Source: Opisthorchis felineus (Eukaryota > Platyhelminthes > Trematoda > Opisthorchiida > Opisthorchiidae). From it: a stretch of DNA of 64,000 nucleotides. The position numbers and the translations under genes are program-made. The notes under the pieces are model-generated. The model was not told the origin of the DNA. It searched no databases and saw only the letters and a program-made list of their open reading frames with translations. Below are positions 29,837 to 42,300 of this stretch, piece after piece. The stretch spans positions 102,175-166,174 of the forward strand of contig SJOL01003772.1 in the NCBI GenBank assembly GCA_004794785.1, given 5' to 3'. Each line of letters starts with the position of its first letter. Position 1 is the stretch's first letter.

Positions 29837-32800
29837 CACGTAGGTTGCTGTAGCATATAATTATCTGAACAATAGCATTTTTCTGTATTTTCGAAGGTAA
29901 GTGCTTCTGACAGGTATAAGCAGAGTACGTGTGAAACAGGTATACGTCACTTATACTGGGTCCGCTCGGTAGACTTGTGCCTGGAAGTACAAACCAAAGA
30001 TAGCAGAAGGCGGTATTGTGTGCACGAACAGGCTTACCCCGAACGTATCTTCTCTCACAAGGTTCACAAAGTGACGTCTGTCGTTAAACCAGTGAATATT
30101 TTCACTTCGTTACGCTAAACACTGAAATTCAGTTAGCATCGGTCGACAGGATTCTGCGGTGGACGAATCATTTAGAATGTTCTGACAGCGGTAGCATTTT
30201 CAGTCACCGAGATCTGTGATGTCCAGGGCGACTTCGGTTCAGGGGCAGTAAAAACCGCGTAACTGGCCACGTGTTCTCTCACAATGAATATAGTCCAACT
30301 CAGTGAGTTGCGACAACGAACTCCAGCATGCAGAGTGCCACCATTTCGTTTGTGGTCATGGCAGATCTTATATTAGTTCGTTTACCGTGAATTCCTGAGA
30401 CGATGCGGAGTCTCTACGGTGCACTTGATTTCTGTCATTTTCATCACAAGATACGAAGCACCTTAGGCTCCAAAGTCACAAGTACATGAACGATATCTGA
30501 AACAAAACAAGAGTCAGAGTTTTATGGAATGTACTTGAGATTATTTTCGATGGCGGGAATTCTAAGCTGTTGAACTTCAAACCCCAATAATTTGCTTAGG
30601 GGTGAGCCACCCACCAAAGGCTGCTCGGCTTTGATTTGAGTTTTCACTTGACTCACACTCGTTCAGAAGATAGTGAACCAAATTTCTTGACTTTATTGAA
30701 ATCGCACTGAATTACGACTTCAAGTTTCATGGAGCAGGTATGCTTTTCTAATAAATTTATTGTTCGTGTCGCTTTGTTTACTATCGAAAACAGTATTAAG
30801 CAGAGCTATCACACAACCTGGTGACTAAATGACTGTGAACATCACTCCGGGATAAAACCGACCTTTTTTTCTATGTATCAATCATAGATTAACGTAAGCT
30901 TTCTTAACTGTTTTCGGAGGCACACTGCTTCGATTAAACCCACAACTTTTTCTACCCGCAGTTGAATTCCTGTGTTTCCGCGACTTTTACATACGCTACA
31001 AGTGTCTTCCTAGTCGGTTGATCGGTTTTTATGCTCCACGAAGTGGCTTCCTCTTCATACCATGCAGTTCCCGACTGGGCCGCGCAGAACAGACCGTGCG
31101 TGAGCGCACCACACCAGATCAACGACGATTGGTTAATTCGCCAACGTATGACTGGGGCCTTATCACCACGGCCTAGCCCTTGATTGTCCAGCCTCATCTT
31201 ATTTTTGTCATACCCTGGCGAGAATATCGACCAACCGATGCGTTATTCGATAATAAGTTGGTGAGTGCAGGTGACACGAATGCGCTTGGTCTTGAAGCAA
31301 TTACTCGGTGTGGGACGTCTAGCACCTTAATTAGCTGTTTGGATACGCCGATACGCCTTCCCTGAAGTGACGTGTGTTCTCACATATCATCAGCAGGTAA
31401 GGAAGGCAAAAGTACAATCATTTTCTAGGTAATTTCAAAGGTGGAGGGCCTCTCTTGTGTGAGGCAGATCAAACATAACAATTGGTCGGATGTCCGAGAT
31501 GAATCCTCTTCGAATTCGCCCCGAATTGCGAAGAAAATGTGCCAATATGATGCGTACTCTGTTGGACCCCTTCACATCGTTTATCGATAACATTTTGCAT
31601 GCTGTTTGCAGTACAGTATTTCATAGATGAACTGATGGCGTTTATCGGACTCCAGTATGCACATGGGCTTTACGGGAAGCGTCAGTCCGTTAAGTTTTGG
31701 GGACTGTGACAAAACCTGTTGGATATTGCCAAACTCAATGTTTGGATGTGGTATCGACAAGCAACTGGCGGTAACATTAGCCATAAACAGTGCAACTCAT
31801 GGGGAAAATGTTTCAACAATAGCAGCAGAATTGCGGTTAGGTTCGCTAACTTATGGCCATTTCGGGTTCGACAAGTTCTAAGGCTCAGAGGCCCGGCTAA
31901 CCCACTGAAGACTGTTGGAATTTCTAGATGCTGTCTTCCTGCCATGAAAACGACTGAATCAGAAATTCGTTGGCATTCAACGACAATGACAACCGTAGGT
32001 TATTGTACCATAGGCGGCTAGCGTAACGACCTGAAATAACTGCGTTCAGTTTGTCGACCTCCTTGCTGAACTTGCACAGTACCCCCTCTACTACCGAAAA
32101 ACATTTGAAAAGTAGTATGGACAGTCTCCGGGTGTTTTATTTTATAGAAGATGGTAAAGCAAGGTGACTGGTGAATAAACTGCATGGGGAGGCTACCCAC
32201 TCCGGAAATGACAACCCCTGGATACGATGGCACTGGTTTGTTTTGTTTTTCCGGATAAGCGATCGAAGTTTCTTGAAACTTTCTTTGCCTATAGGCTTCA
32301 TTGCACTCAGGTTATGGGAAATTCAGACCGATTTAAAGAGGCCTGTGTGGATTGGCTTTGAAGGGATGTCTCTACGATTCTGAAAAACGAAAATGTCTGT
32401 TGCTTTAGTGGTCTGTGGACTTTATATCGCCATTCTACAATATCTTTGGGATCTAATAGGAGTTTATTCCGATGTACCGCAGCGAATTGGAAATGACTCT
32501 CCAGAACAGTGAGTCATTTGGTTGCTAACGAGAATCCTAATTGGACCCCTCGAAAGCAGTTTGGTTCTTCCTACGCTGTTTTTCACCCCGCTTGTTCAAC
32601 AACTGGACAAAATAAGGTTGAAGAGCGCGAGAATGATCATTAAGTTACTACGAAGTCCTAAGACGATCTTGAATTATTGTCTGATGAGCTACTGAAGTCG
32701 ATGTTAAATCTATAGGTTGTTTGGCTACATGAAAACGTTATAAAGCAAATACCGTTTTACCCGTTGGAAAAGATCAGCTTTGTTTGGTCCAATGAACACT

Positions 32801-33680
32801 TTTTGCTGGTTTAGTCCCCAAAAGAGACAACAATTTTCATGCAGACAGTAATTTAGAGACCCAGTATGCTTGCGAATAAAAAATAAGGAAAACTGTTTCC
32901 TGTCTAGCTCCTTAACTAGACTACTTGAAATGATTTTCATTATTCTGCCTACCAAGAGACTTCTCTGTGGCTCCAATAGACCTTTCGTTCAGGTATACCT
33001 GATCAATCAACTAATCACATTGCAGACAATAACTATTCTTTGGAAATTATATAAACGCAAGCAACCAACCGCGCCCTGACGATGTCTTCTCGCACGGTGA
33101 CGGAGTGTTTGCAAGCCAATTGCCAAACTTGACGAACAGGTCAGTTGCCAGCTGATCAACAACCCAAAAATAGTGCACGAAAGTCCCTTCGGTATCGGCT
33201 GTCAAGAACGATTGCTCAGTCTCTTGCATCTTCACAGTTGTGTTGATCCACCACATCAATATCTACAGCTCCATATTCTAGCAAACGCCCAGGTCCTGCG
33301 CAGTGGTGGTGATTCACAGTAAGGCTGAACCGGCCGAATGAAGGTCCTGTCGGACACTCTATGGATTTACCTGACTTAAAGTAGAATTTGCTCCCGACCT
33401 CAATGATTTATTGGAGGGAAAAAGAGGAGCAAGCCTGTAAAGCCGTACGGTACTACGTCAGGATGCGCCCAGACATGGAAAAAGCACACGTGCAGAGAAA
33501 GGCGCGTCCCCGAGGTCACCATCGGTCACCACACTTTCCGGATAGCAACACAGGACCAGCGGAGGGGGTGTGAAATTGTTCAATGCAGGAACGTCGCCAT
33601 TAGCTGGACAGAACGAACAAGCGAACGACCATAATTGGCCATTTAGCCATCCCATATATTTACCCAGAAGCTATTGATGT

Positions 33681-33700
33681 CTGACCTGACCTGACCTGAC
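33681..33700. repeat. (CTGAC)4 microsatellite
   Basis: Four perfect pentanucleotide units in a row. Confidence 0.95.
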
Positions 33701-36539
33701 AATATAGCCGTGTCCTGGTTTCTTTGTATTCTGCTTATCGCTCAATCTGGCAGGCTCAGTTCAGGCGTAATCAATTAGAAGGCCACCCACGTTACGACAT
33801 ACTACAAATGAGGCTTCCAAACGTGAAAAGGCAACACAAACTCTCTACAGGGCACATTAATTTGATTTATCTTACCCCATAAAACCAATGAAATGGTTAC
33901 ATCTAGCCCACAAAACATATTGGTTTCTCACGACTAAGTGTTGTCCCGTGAACCTCATAGACTGTTCAGAACATCCACTAGTCACGTAGAAATATCAATA
34001 CAAGCGTTAATAGCACGTCGTCGTGGGTATAAATCTTACACAATTTTGACGTTCACAAATAATCTAAACCGTAGTGGTTGTAAGCTACATGGTGGTAAGT
34101 CGAAAACCCATCTAACTTATTCAAGCAAAGGAACCCACAAAATTTAAGTTTTGCAGTTCAATAGGATGATTTTGAAGGCTTCCGCAGAAGAAAGCTCATA
34201 CATGCCATTGCTCAAAACAGGCTATTCGCCAGTTGCGTTTTAAATATTCTAAGCACTGAATAGTGTGAAACAGTCATAGACAGAAAATTTTAGACGTCCG
34301 CTAGAAAAGCTGGTGTAATCGTTGCTGAGCTGTTCCTGAAATTTCGCTGTTGCAGCATTCGCCCGGCAGGACGTCGAATTAGGCGAAGCTGATGGAACCT
34401 AAATACCAAAACAAAAACTACGTTGCAACTGGGAAATGAATGGTCGGATTATAGATAACAATCGTTCGCATGCACGGGGTCACACTGGATGATTGTATCA
34501 AACCGCATGATGCGGTGATGAATTACAACAAACCGAGACTCATTGTACAAACGACACGCCAGTCAAGCGGAATCGGAATACAATCCACTTGAGAGACGTC
34601 GTGGTTAACCAACTGAACAGGTCACAGGAGGGCGCTGGTTGGTTGGTCGACCTCTGGGTGAGCGGTCATTCTGAGAGCGAAGGGTAGGGCTAAACAGATA
34701 GAAAGTGCCGACCACTAGGATCAAACAGAAGGCAACTCCTTCGAAAATGTGATGTTTTTATGCCCATATCTTAATATGTGTTAAGCCTAGTTACACTGAG
34801 CAGTACAGTGTATTTTTATTGACAGCAATTCGTTTAAATGAGTGAATTTTCGGGGCCAATAGATACTGCGAATTGGAAACTTTTTGACCAGCATTAGTTC
34901 CGACTTCCCTCAGTACGCAAAAGTAAAGCGACGCAATGCTTTTTGAATGCAGAAAAATACAATTGTACTGTCCATAGTAAGCCATAGTCGAAAAGATTCA
35001 AACGCGGATTGTTGATTCCTCACGGGAACTGAGGCGACCCAATTTTGCGTTCTCACATACTACTCATAAGTAGTCTGACTTATCGGTGTTTTTCATTACG
35101 CCTGTTTCTGTCCCCCCCATCCTACCCAAAACGAATGTAGACTACCGGGTTTTCAAGGGAGTTGTTACGTCTTTCACTTGTCGCTACAGGTTCCATGTAC
35201 GTATGTTCATCGCTATTTATTTTTTTGGCCATTGTGGCTGGGTGTCCTGTGTAGGAGGAATTTGGTCTTGTCTAGAATCAAACGCTGAGGTTAAGGAAGT
35301 ATTTCAGAGAGCTAGCCAACTGGCAACCAGTCACATGACCAAGGCCACTCCACCCCACACACGTCACAGGTCGCTTTGTCTAGGACGTACGTAAGTTCTT
35401 TCTACTGTGCACTTGATTCCCTTTTGTTGGCCCTGTTGTTTGTCTGCGCACTTCGCACACACTATGGGTGTGACGGATTTCCTACTGCGTACTGTTGGAA
35501 CTGTGACATTTTATGGAGTGCTACGCGGCTGCTGACCACTCTGTGTCTGTGACGCTTCTATCTATTTGATGTGTTCACGTTTACACGTAACTGTTCAACT
35601 GTCTTCCTACCGAGAGTCTGACGGCCCTCACAGACCTCTTCCGTTCTCTGCTGGCTCAGTATACCGTTTCGTTAGGTCACTAATTCCATTCAATTACTGA
35701 CCTCTTACCTCGGTTGCCACGCCGAGACCGCCACTAAGATATTTTACTATTGCTGAGAGTATGTTCGTACTTATGCTTCACCTAAGGGGCGTGTCTTGAA
35801 ACCAGACTCCACAGTCCCACAGTCTTATTGTCCGCGTCCCTACTGGTGAAATCGCTGTCCTACATATCAGGTACCGACGTCCCCACAGAACTCCTTTATA
35901 AATTCCGGTGTTCGTGAGGTCGAATATCAGTGAAAGTCGGCTCTGTGGAATCCGACATGCTGCCTCGGATTCTTCACAGATGTTTTTTCAACAGAACGTG
36001 TATATAGGCTTTCAATCAATTAATTAAACGAGCCACAAAACCTCTTCGGAACTGATTATTATAAGTGACAATTGCTCTATTTTTATCCTGAACATATTTT
36101 CATTTCGGTGTTTTGCATTTCTAAACTGCAACCAGATGACTTTCGCTATTCACTACATCCCGAGCGATAACACATTCAGAACACCAAAAGGGCGGTATAG
36201 TCAAATGATATGATAGCAGTAATACCCATGAAAAAATGCGTCACGTATACCAACACATCGTACCATATCACACATTGTGACCTTTGAAGACGTCGCAATC
36301 ACGAGCAACAAAAACGCCTGTAAGATAAAGTATGGTGTATCCTCTCTCTGCACCTGAATGATCAAGAAGTGTGTAACTGTCGGATTAACCAAATTTTGAA
36401 GCAGAATTACAACGATGGAGAGCTTACCAATACTGGAAGGTGTGTTGTTTGGCCCATGCTACTTGGAGCAATTCGGTAACAAGCAAACAACCTCTCATAA
36501 TACCACTGCGACAACCTCTTTACATATGCTGTTAGAAAT

Positions 36540-36760
36540 TAGGTTTAAGTTTGCGAAATACACTCATTTGCAAATTAATTTGGTTTTAACGGAAGAAAAC
36601 TGAATCGTCAACTGAACATGTTACACAAAGGACGCCTAATATTTCAGTTGGCAGATATTGGAGATATCGCGATTTTTGTTCTTGAGGGAGTACTGCACAT
36701 AAGATTGCTGTCGAGGCGTTTTTAGCAACCTTGTTAGTGGTGTTCCTTCCGAAGAATTTA
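36540..36760. repeat. Family-1 repeat copy without its ribozyme
   Basis: The plus strand carries CGAAATACACTCATTTGCAAAT and CAACTGAACATG...GGACGCCT. From 36690 the other module appears in the opposite orientation (ACATAAGATTG, then TGTCGAGGCGTTTTTAGCAACC). The segment between ACATAAG and TGTCGA, where the hammerhead lies in other copies, is absent. Confidence 0.6.
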
Positions 36761-39351
36761 AGTTTCCTCGGGTCACTGCAAAAATGACAAAAAATTACAT
36801 ACCATCAAGGAACCCAGCGTTCCACTGAAAAACAACCACAAATGAGTATGATCGAAATTGAAATGAACGCAGGACAACAGATTTAAACAAATTCCGTTAA
36901 GACGGCGATAGTTTAAAGGTAACAATATGGTTTCTCAAAGATACCAAGAAGCGACATGTTTAAGTGTGAAAGTGTGTTTCCAGTACTCTGTCGCCTACAT
37001 CCAAGGGTCGACCTAGAAAAATGGCCACACAAGACGTGCGCGTATAAATGCACAAGCACAGAGTCAGAAATGAAGATTAGAATAGGGGACGCACTCGAGG
37101 GTCTAAGTCACAATATTGGTAAATGAAATCATTGTGTGTGGGCTAACGCAGAGAACGGATTTAAATCGTTAAGATGGCGGAAGAGGACAGCAAGGTATTA
37201 GGTCGAATTGTGTACAGATTCCAATGGAATTTACAACAATATGCTTATTACCGAACGCTTGATCTGACCTTTGTTAGTATATAGACCGTTCGGCTTGTGT
37301 GATCACAACAACAGGTAGCTGTTTACACCGATGAGTCTGATCAAGAGAGAAGACCTCGTGCAACTGTGTTTGGGATCTGATTGTATCTGGTTCAATCACC
37401 GTACGAGAATTCAATGATTATCTGATACTTTCTGAAGACCAATGACTGGTTGGGACAAACAGTCTACTTACGAGTTTTCTAAAGGCCCCCAATTCCTGAT
37501 CACTTAGTACTACAATTTGGACAAGGCTTTACTTCCACGGTGTAAGCCTCCTTATCCACTGTTCATCGTGTGCTTGTGACACAGGTTTGTATGAGTGAGA
37601 TGCTGAGTCACAGTATGATTTTTATTGTCCCTGCAGAACACTGTCAGAGGACAGCTTATACCGGTTTACCGGTTTAAGTAGACCCGAGTGAATGAGATCG
37701 GTGAGCGAACATGCTGCAAGCCATCAAACGGCCTTAAGATGATGGTATAACAATGAGCAACGTCACTGGTTACTTTGTTGCGATCGCAGCACCGGCATCG
37801 TCCACCTTTCCTTTTGGTTCTCAGCGCAAGACCACATCTCCCCCAGTTCCATCGATGATCCATCCATCAGCATAGAAACAAAAAACGTTTCTACCCACCT
37901 CGAATGAAACTGTAAGAACTCGGTTGGAAAAAGTGGGTTAAGATCCGCCACCTTATCATTAGCCCATAATGGTCTGACGACGTTCGGATCTTTATTGTGT
38001 TTAATACTAGTGCTTTGCCGGTTTTCGGCTACCTGAAGTATTTTTCGTTCATCTAAGTAAATGCAACATTGCTTTCCCGCCTTTAACTGCGATCTGTCGG
38101 ATGACTACAATCCTAGGCGAAGGTTTATACACTCTGATATGAAGTGATCGCGTGCTCAAGCCTGGATGAACAAATGCTACATGAGTATGCTAACAGAATA
38201 CACAAACTATTTTAATCCCCCCTAGCTCTTTGTCCAGCCTACAAAATCTCCATTGTAACTAATGTTCGTGTACCTTCATATACCTTTCAGAGAGTAAGGA
38301 GTAGTGTGGCAGAATTCCATTAGCCGTATGCGTATTAGTTATGCCCTTCGTAGGATAGCAACACGTCAGGAAGATACTTGAAAGTGGAACAAACAAACCT
38401 CCCTCGATCAATCTGTAAATTCACAAACAAGTGTACTCGTATTAAGTCCGGACTCACATCCGTGCCTAGTGGACCTGAACATCCCATGTCTCTTCAGTTA
38501 ATGTAGGTTTTATCTTCTGGACTATCAAGTGCTTTCCAAGCTCTGGAGCACACGCTGTGATTGTTGATGTTCTTTGATGTCGCCAGCGATTGTCAATCCT
38601 CTTTACTTTGCAATACCTCGTTGACACCTTTGCATACTTTTCACCAGGTTCTTGAGCAGGCATTCTCAAGCAGGAGTGTTTAAAACAAGGACGCTAACAT
38701 GTGAACCTAACAACGGTTAGTTTCCGTCTTTCTGAAGAAGAGTGAATTCCCACATAATTCTTCTTGTGTGCAAACTGTACATGAAACGCAGCTGACATGA
38801 CCACTTGATGAGGAGATTTTGCAAGCTTTCTGTTCAAACTTGTCAACAGCGGTTTTTACGGCAGTTTTTCATTAGTGTTGTCACATCAGTGTCACTGTCT
38901 GTGATCACCAAAAAAAATCAAGAGGCCTGTCTTCTGGTCGATTGCAATTCCCTTATATACTAAGTTATGAGCAGAAGAATTGGGATGAGTTGAAATTTCG
39001 TTCGACGGTTTGAAAAAGCAGCCTGTTTTTTTCCTTTTTGAAAGCTCGCTGAAATGCTGTGCTAATGTGTTGAAGCATTCTTCTGAATGCTTTCTATGAG
39101 CCAAAAATACTTTGGTGTTTCTCTATGATCGTTGAACAGGACGTTGCGTCAATGAACCGACATGATTGCACATAGATAACACTCAGATGTAACTGACTGA
39201 ACAAGCAGCATCTAAGTACTTGTGCATCTTTCGGATTACAGATTGGCTGTACACCCAAAATGTTTCGGCTAAACGATCGAGCGTGATGTTTTTTTTATCT
39301 GACTCGGCTTGAATGTTAACCAGAAGCACCGACTATGAATATGTTTTCCAG

Positions 39352-42300
39352 AACCATTTTCGGGCGCTTGCTTTTTCGAAATTCATCCGCATTCCGAGAT
39401 TTCTCCACACGCTTGCTCCCTTGCCAGTTGTGTGCGTGTTGACCGCAGTGCTACCGATCTTTCTGGGGTAAGTTTTCAGAGGAGTTTCAAATGATATCTC
39501 AGTGGAAGAGTATAGAATGATTATCAACAGTAATGTTGAAGATAATACCAACAGTAGTGAATTTCTAGTGTCTGTAATAATAGTAAATACAATGGCTGAC
39601 TTGTTTTTCCCTGTGCGTTTGGAATCCTACCGCTTGTGGATAGTTAGATAGTTGGTGCGAAATTTTCATGATTCTTACACAGAATCAGATCATCTGTGAG
39701 CCTTGGGCTTGGTCGTTTTCACGGACACTGGATGGATATGTTCAGCCGTTCAGGCGTATCAAGTGAATGTAGGAAAGTCAATCACGTGGGTTGCACGTTC
39801 TGAAGTTCATACTTTTAACACTGTACTCAAAATGGAGATCAGACGTCGCTTGCGAGTGTGAAATTTGAACCCGAATAATAGAATATTGCACTAGCTACGC
39901 CCAGTTTGAGTAGTCGCACAGGTCAGAAAGTAACTTGCGCGTTGTATTTTTCGAAACCAACCACATCAACCTTGTGATTTTGCTCAATATAATTATCATG
40001 ACAAAGAATTAGTATCTATTTCGAAAACCTAATCGATACAGTCCACTCTAGTCTAGAACATATAAACTCGTATTTCAGGTATTGAAGTGTTGTGTCAGAG
40101 GGATCATCTTCACTTTCTGGGATTCGTTGTTAGGATAATGGGCAGTGGCGGTCAAACTAATACCGCCCAGTAGCCCGACATGTCTACAATGGGAATGAAA
40201 AATAGTGTGTACAACTTTCCGGCTAGTACCCTCGGGCAAGTCAGCTATTCATTCAATCTTAACTTGTACAGTAATCCTATAGGGCATATGTATGATGCTA
40301 TATGTACTTCCCATGATCGCTAGATTACTGACCAGATTATCGGTTCACTCGTGCAGTGTTATAAAGATGTTTGCTCGTACAATCCGTAGAGGAAACCACA
40401 TTTTCACTTTGTATAGGTTATCAGTTGACGAAGTGGATTATGGATGTATTCGTTTCATTAGTCTAAGACAGGGGTCTCCAGAGTTTTGCAATCATATACA
40501 GGTCACTTGTACAAAGTAAACTAAATTGCTCAGTGGCAACATCCCTATATGCTGTTCGGCATCTCATTCTCCCTATGACTTTAAAAAATAAGGTCCCATC
40601 ACTCAAGCAGTAAGAGTCAAAGCGAACTGGCTCCCCCCCCTTCACCAGACACTTTTTCAATAAGTATACTGTTTTACTAGCTGAACACAGGGCCAATAAA
40701 TGTTCCGAAAAACACAACATCACAAAGCGGGACGGATCAAAAGTGAAACCACTGAGCAGTGAGACATGTGAAGCTGAAGTTTTGTCTTCAAAGTAGAATG
40801 TGGTAAAGGCTCAAGTTAGTGGCAGTAACAGCCGCGCAATTTGCACCCAAATGTTTATCATTCCAATGAGTGGGGTAGAGCAAATTTAAGCATTCAATCT
40901 TTGGATTTTTTGTTCGTACAATTGGAAGGTTTCTTATGCAACCAGTATATCACAAACAAGCTTAACAATTTCCGCAATTTCCTGATGAACAGGACAGTAG
41001 CCAAACTCAAATGACTTCTCTTTATATGCTCTTTGCATATTCCTCCTTTGTCGCTATTAGTGTGCAAAGCAAAAACTTACTAGTGAAGTCCATTTGAACT
41101 GTATTCGCTACTATATTCAAAAGAATTTAGAAATGGCTAAACATCTTTCAAATTTTGAAGAGAAGAGAAAAACCTCTCCTAAAGTTTTTTCACGTATTGC
41201 ATGAGTGGGAGAAATACATCCAAGTCTTGCTAAACCTCCCACCCCCGAGTTTCTGGCAGCACTGTGAATGAGGGGTTCCTAAATTTGAACACAAGCAGTC
41301 TCCTTCAAAATCCTTTCATAGTAAGAAAAAAGTAAATAAACCGCTTGTCGTATGAAAATTCACTTTCAGTGAGCCCTCGCTAGGTTTACTGCAAACGTTA
41401 ATTTGGCAAGGCTCTTGCAGAAATCGTCCGTTCTGCAGACAGTGGTGTTTTCCGGAAAACTGGTATTTTCTAAATTAGCTAGCCCTCAACATAGCAGACA
41501 TGATATGTGTTGTGATGTGCGCCAGCGTACATATCAGTAAGTAGCAGACAGTCCAAAATGTCCTCCGTGGAAGTATGACCGTAAGATGGAGCCAGCCACT
41601 GGGAACCCTTCTTTTTTGGGTTGTTGGTGGTCTTGGTTGTCTTACCTTTATTATCAATGTATGATATGGTGCTGTATGGTACTAACTTACATCATATCGC
41701 ATTTTAGCGCCCTATTTTATTTGTATTCCATGTTCACAAGTCCAGGAGACTCCCTTACTGGACACCCTTACTGTTCCAGAGTTTTTCCTACTGTTTCCAT
41801 TGTTTGTTTGGTTTGTTCTCCTCATATTGTTTCCTACAACGGTGACCACTGCTGTTCAGGCTAAGCCGACAGTTGGCTTGTAAGATGTATCCATATGTGT
41901 GCCTTTGGTGCTCCTATGAGTTGTGCGGGTTACCGGCCCACCCTGAGAATGCACTGCGGTTATCTGTTTCCGTACGATTAACAATTGTGGGCGACCAATT
42001 GAGCATGCAGACTGCTTTTGCGCTACCCCCTTCCTGTTTGCCCCCTGGTTTACAATAGGTTCAAGGCTACGCAGACGGGTGTGTGGAAACCTGTGTTTGG
42101 CATTAGCTGTTAGGCAAGCGGGTCCATTGGCTTAGCTCGTAAATCAACGGAAAAATCGAGGAACATTTGCCATCCCAACATGTGTATTGGAATAGCCTTC
42201 GGTAAAAGCTTCAGCTAGTCTTGGCCTTGCGATACAAAATTCTGACACAATAATACACAAATATTACAGCGGTTGCGTCATCCAATGAACGAATATTGTC

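Larger units (their letters stand above)
29837..39351. other. Long stretch with only weak exon candidates
   Basis: No confident gene. It may include intron 1 and upstream exon(s) of the membrane-protein gene. Two splice-bounded open stretches (30962-31176 and 35276-35390) are noted as findings. A (CTGAC)4 array sits at 33681-33700, and a scrambled copy of the family-1 repeat at 36540-36760. Confidence 0.4.

Noticed and set aside
35086..35394. 102-codon open frame read as one gene
   Set aside because: Only the last third is bounded by plausible splice sites; the rest has no motif. Kept only as a weak exon candidate.
37666..37951. Possible polymerase fragment (minus strand, ADGWIIDGTGG-like reading)
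   Set aside because: Only a few residues resemble a YADD-type box and no neighbouring reverse transcriptase motifs follow in any frame.
41586..41864. Trp/Tyr-rich 92-codon frame
   Set aside because: No splice support and no recognisable membrane-protein family; likely chance.
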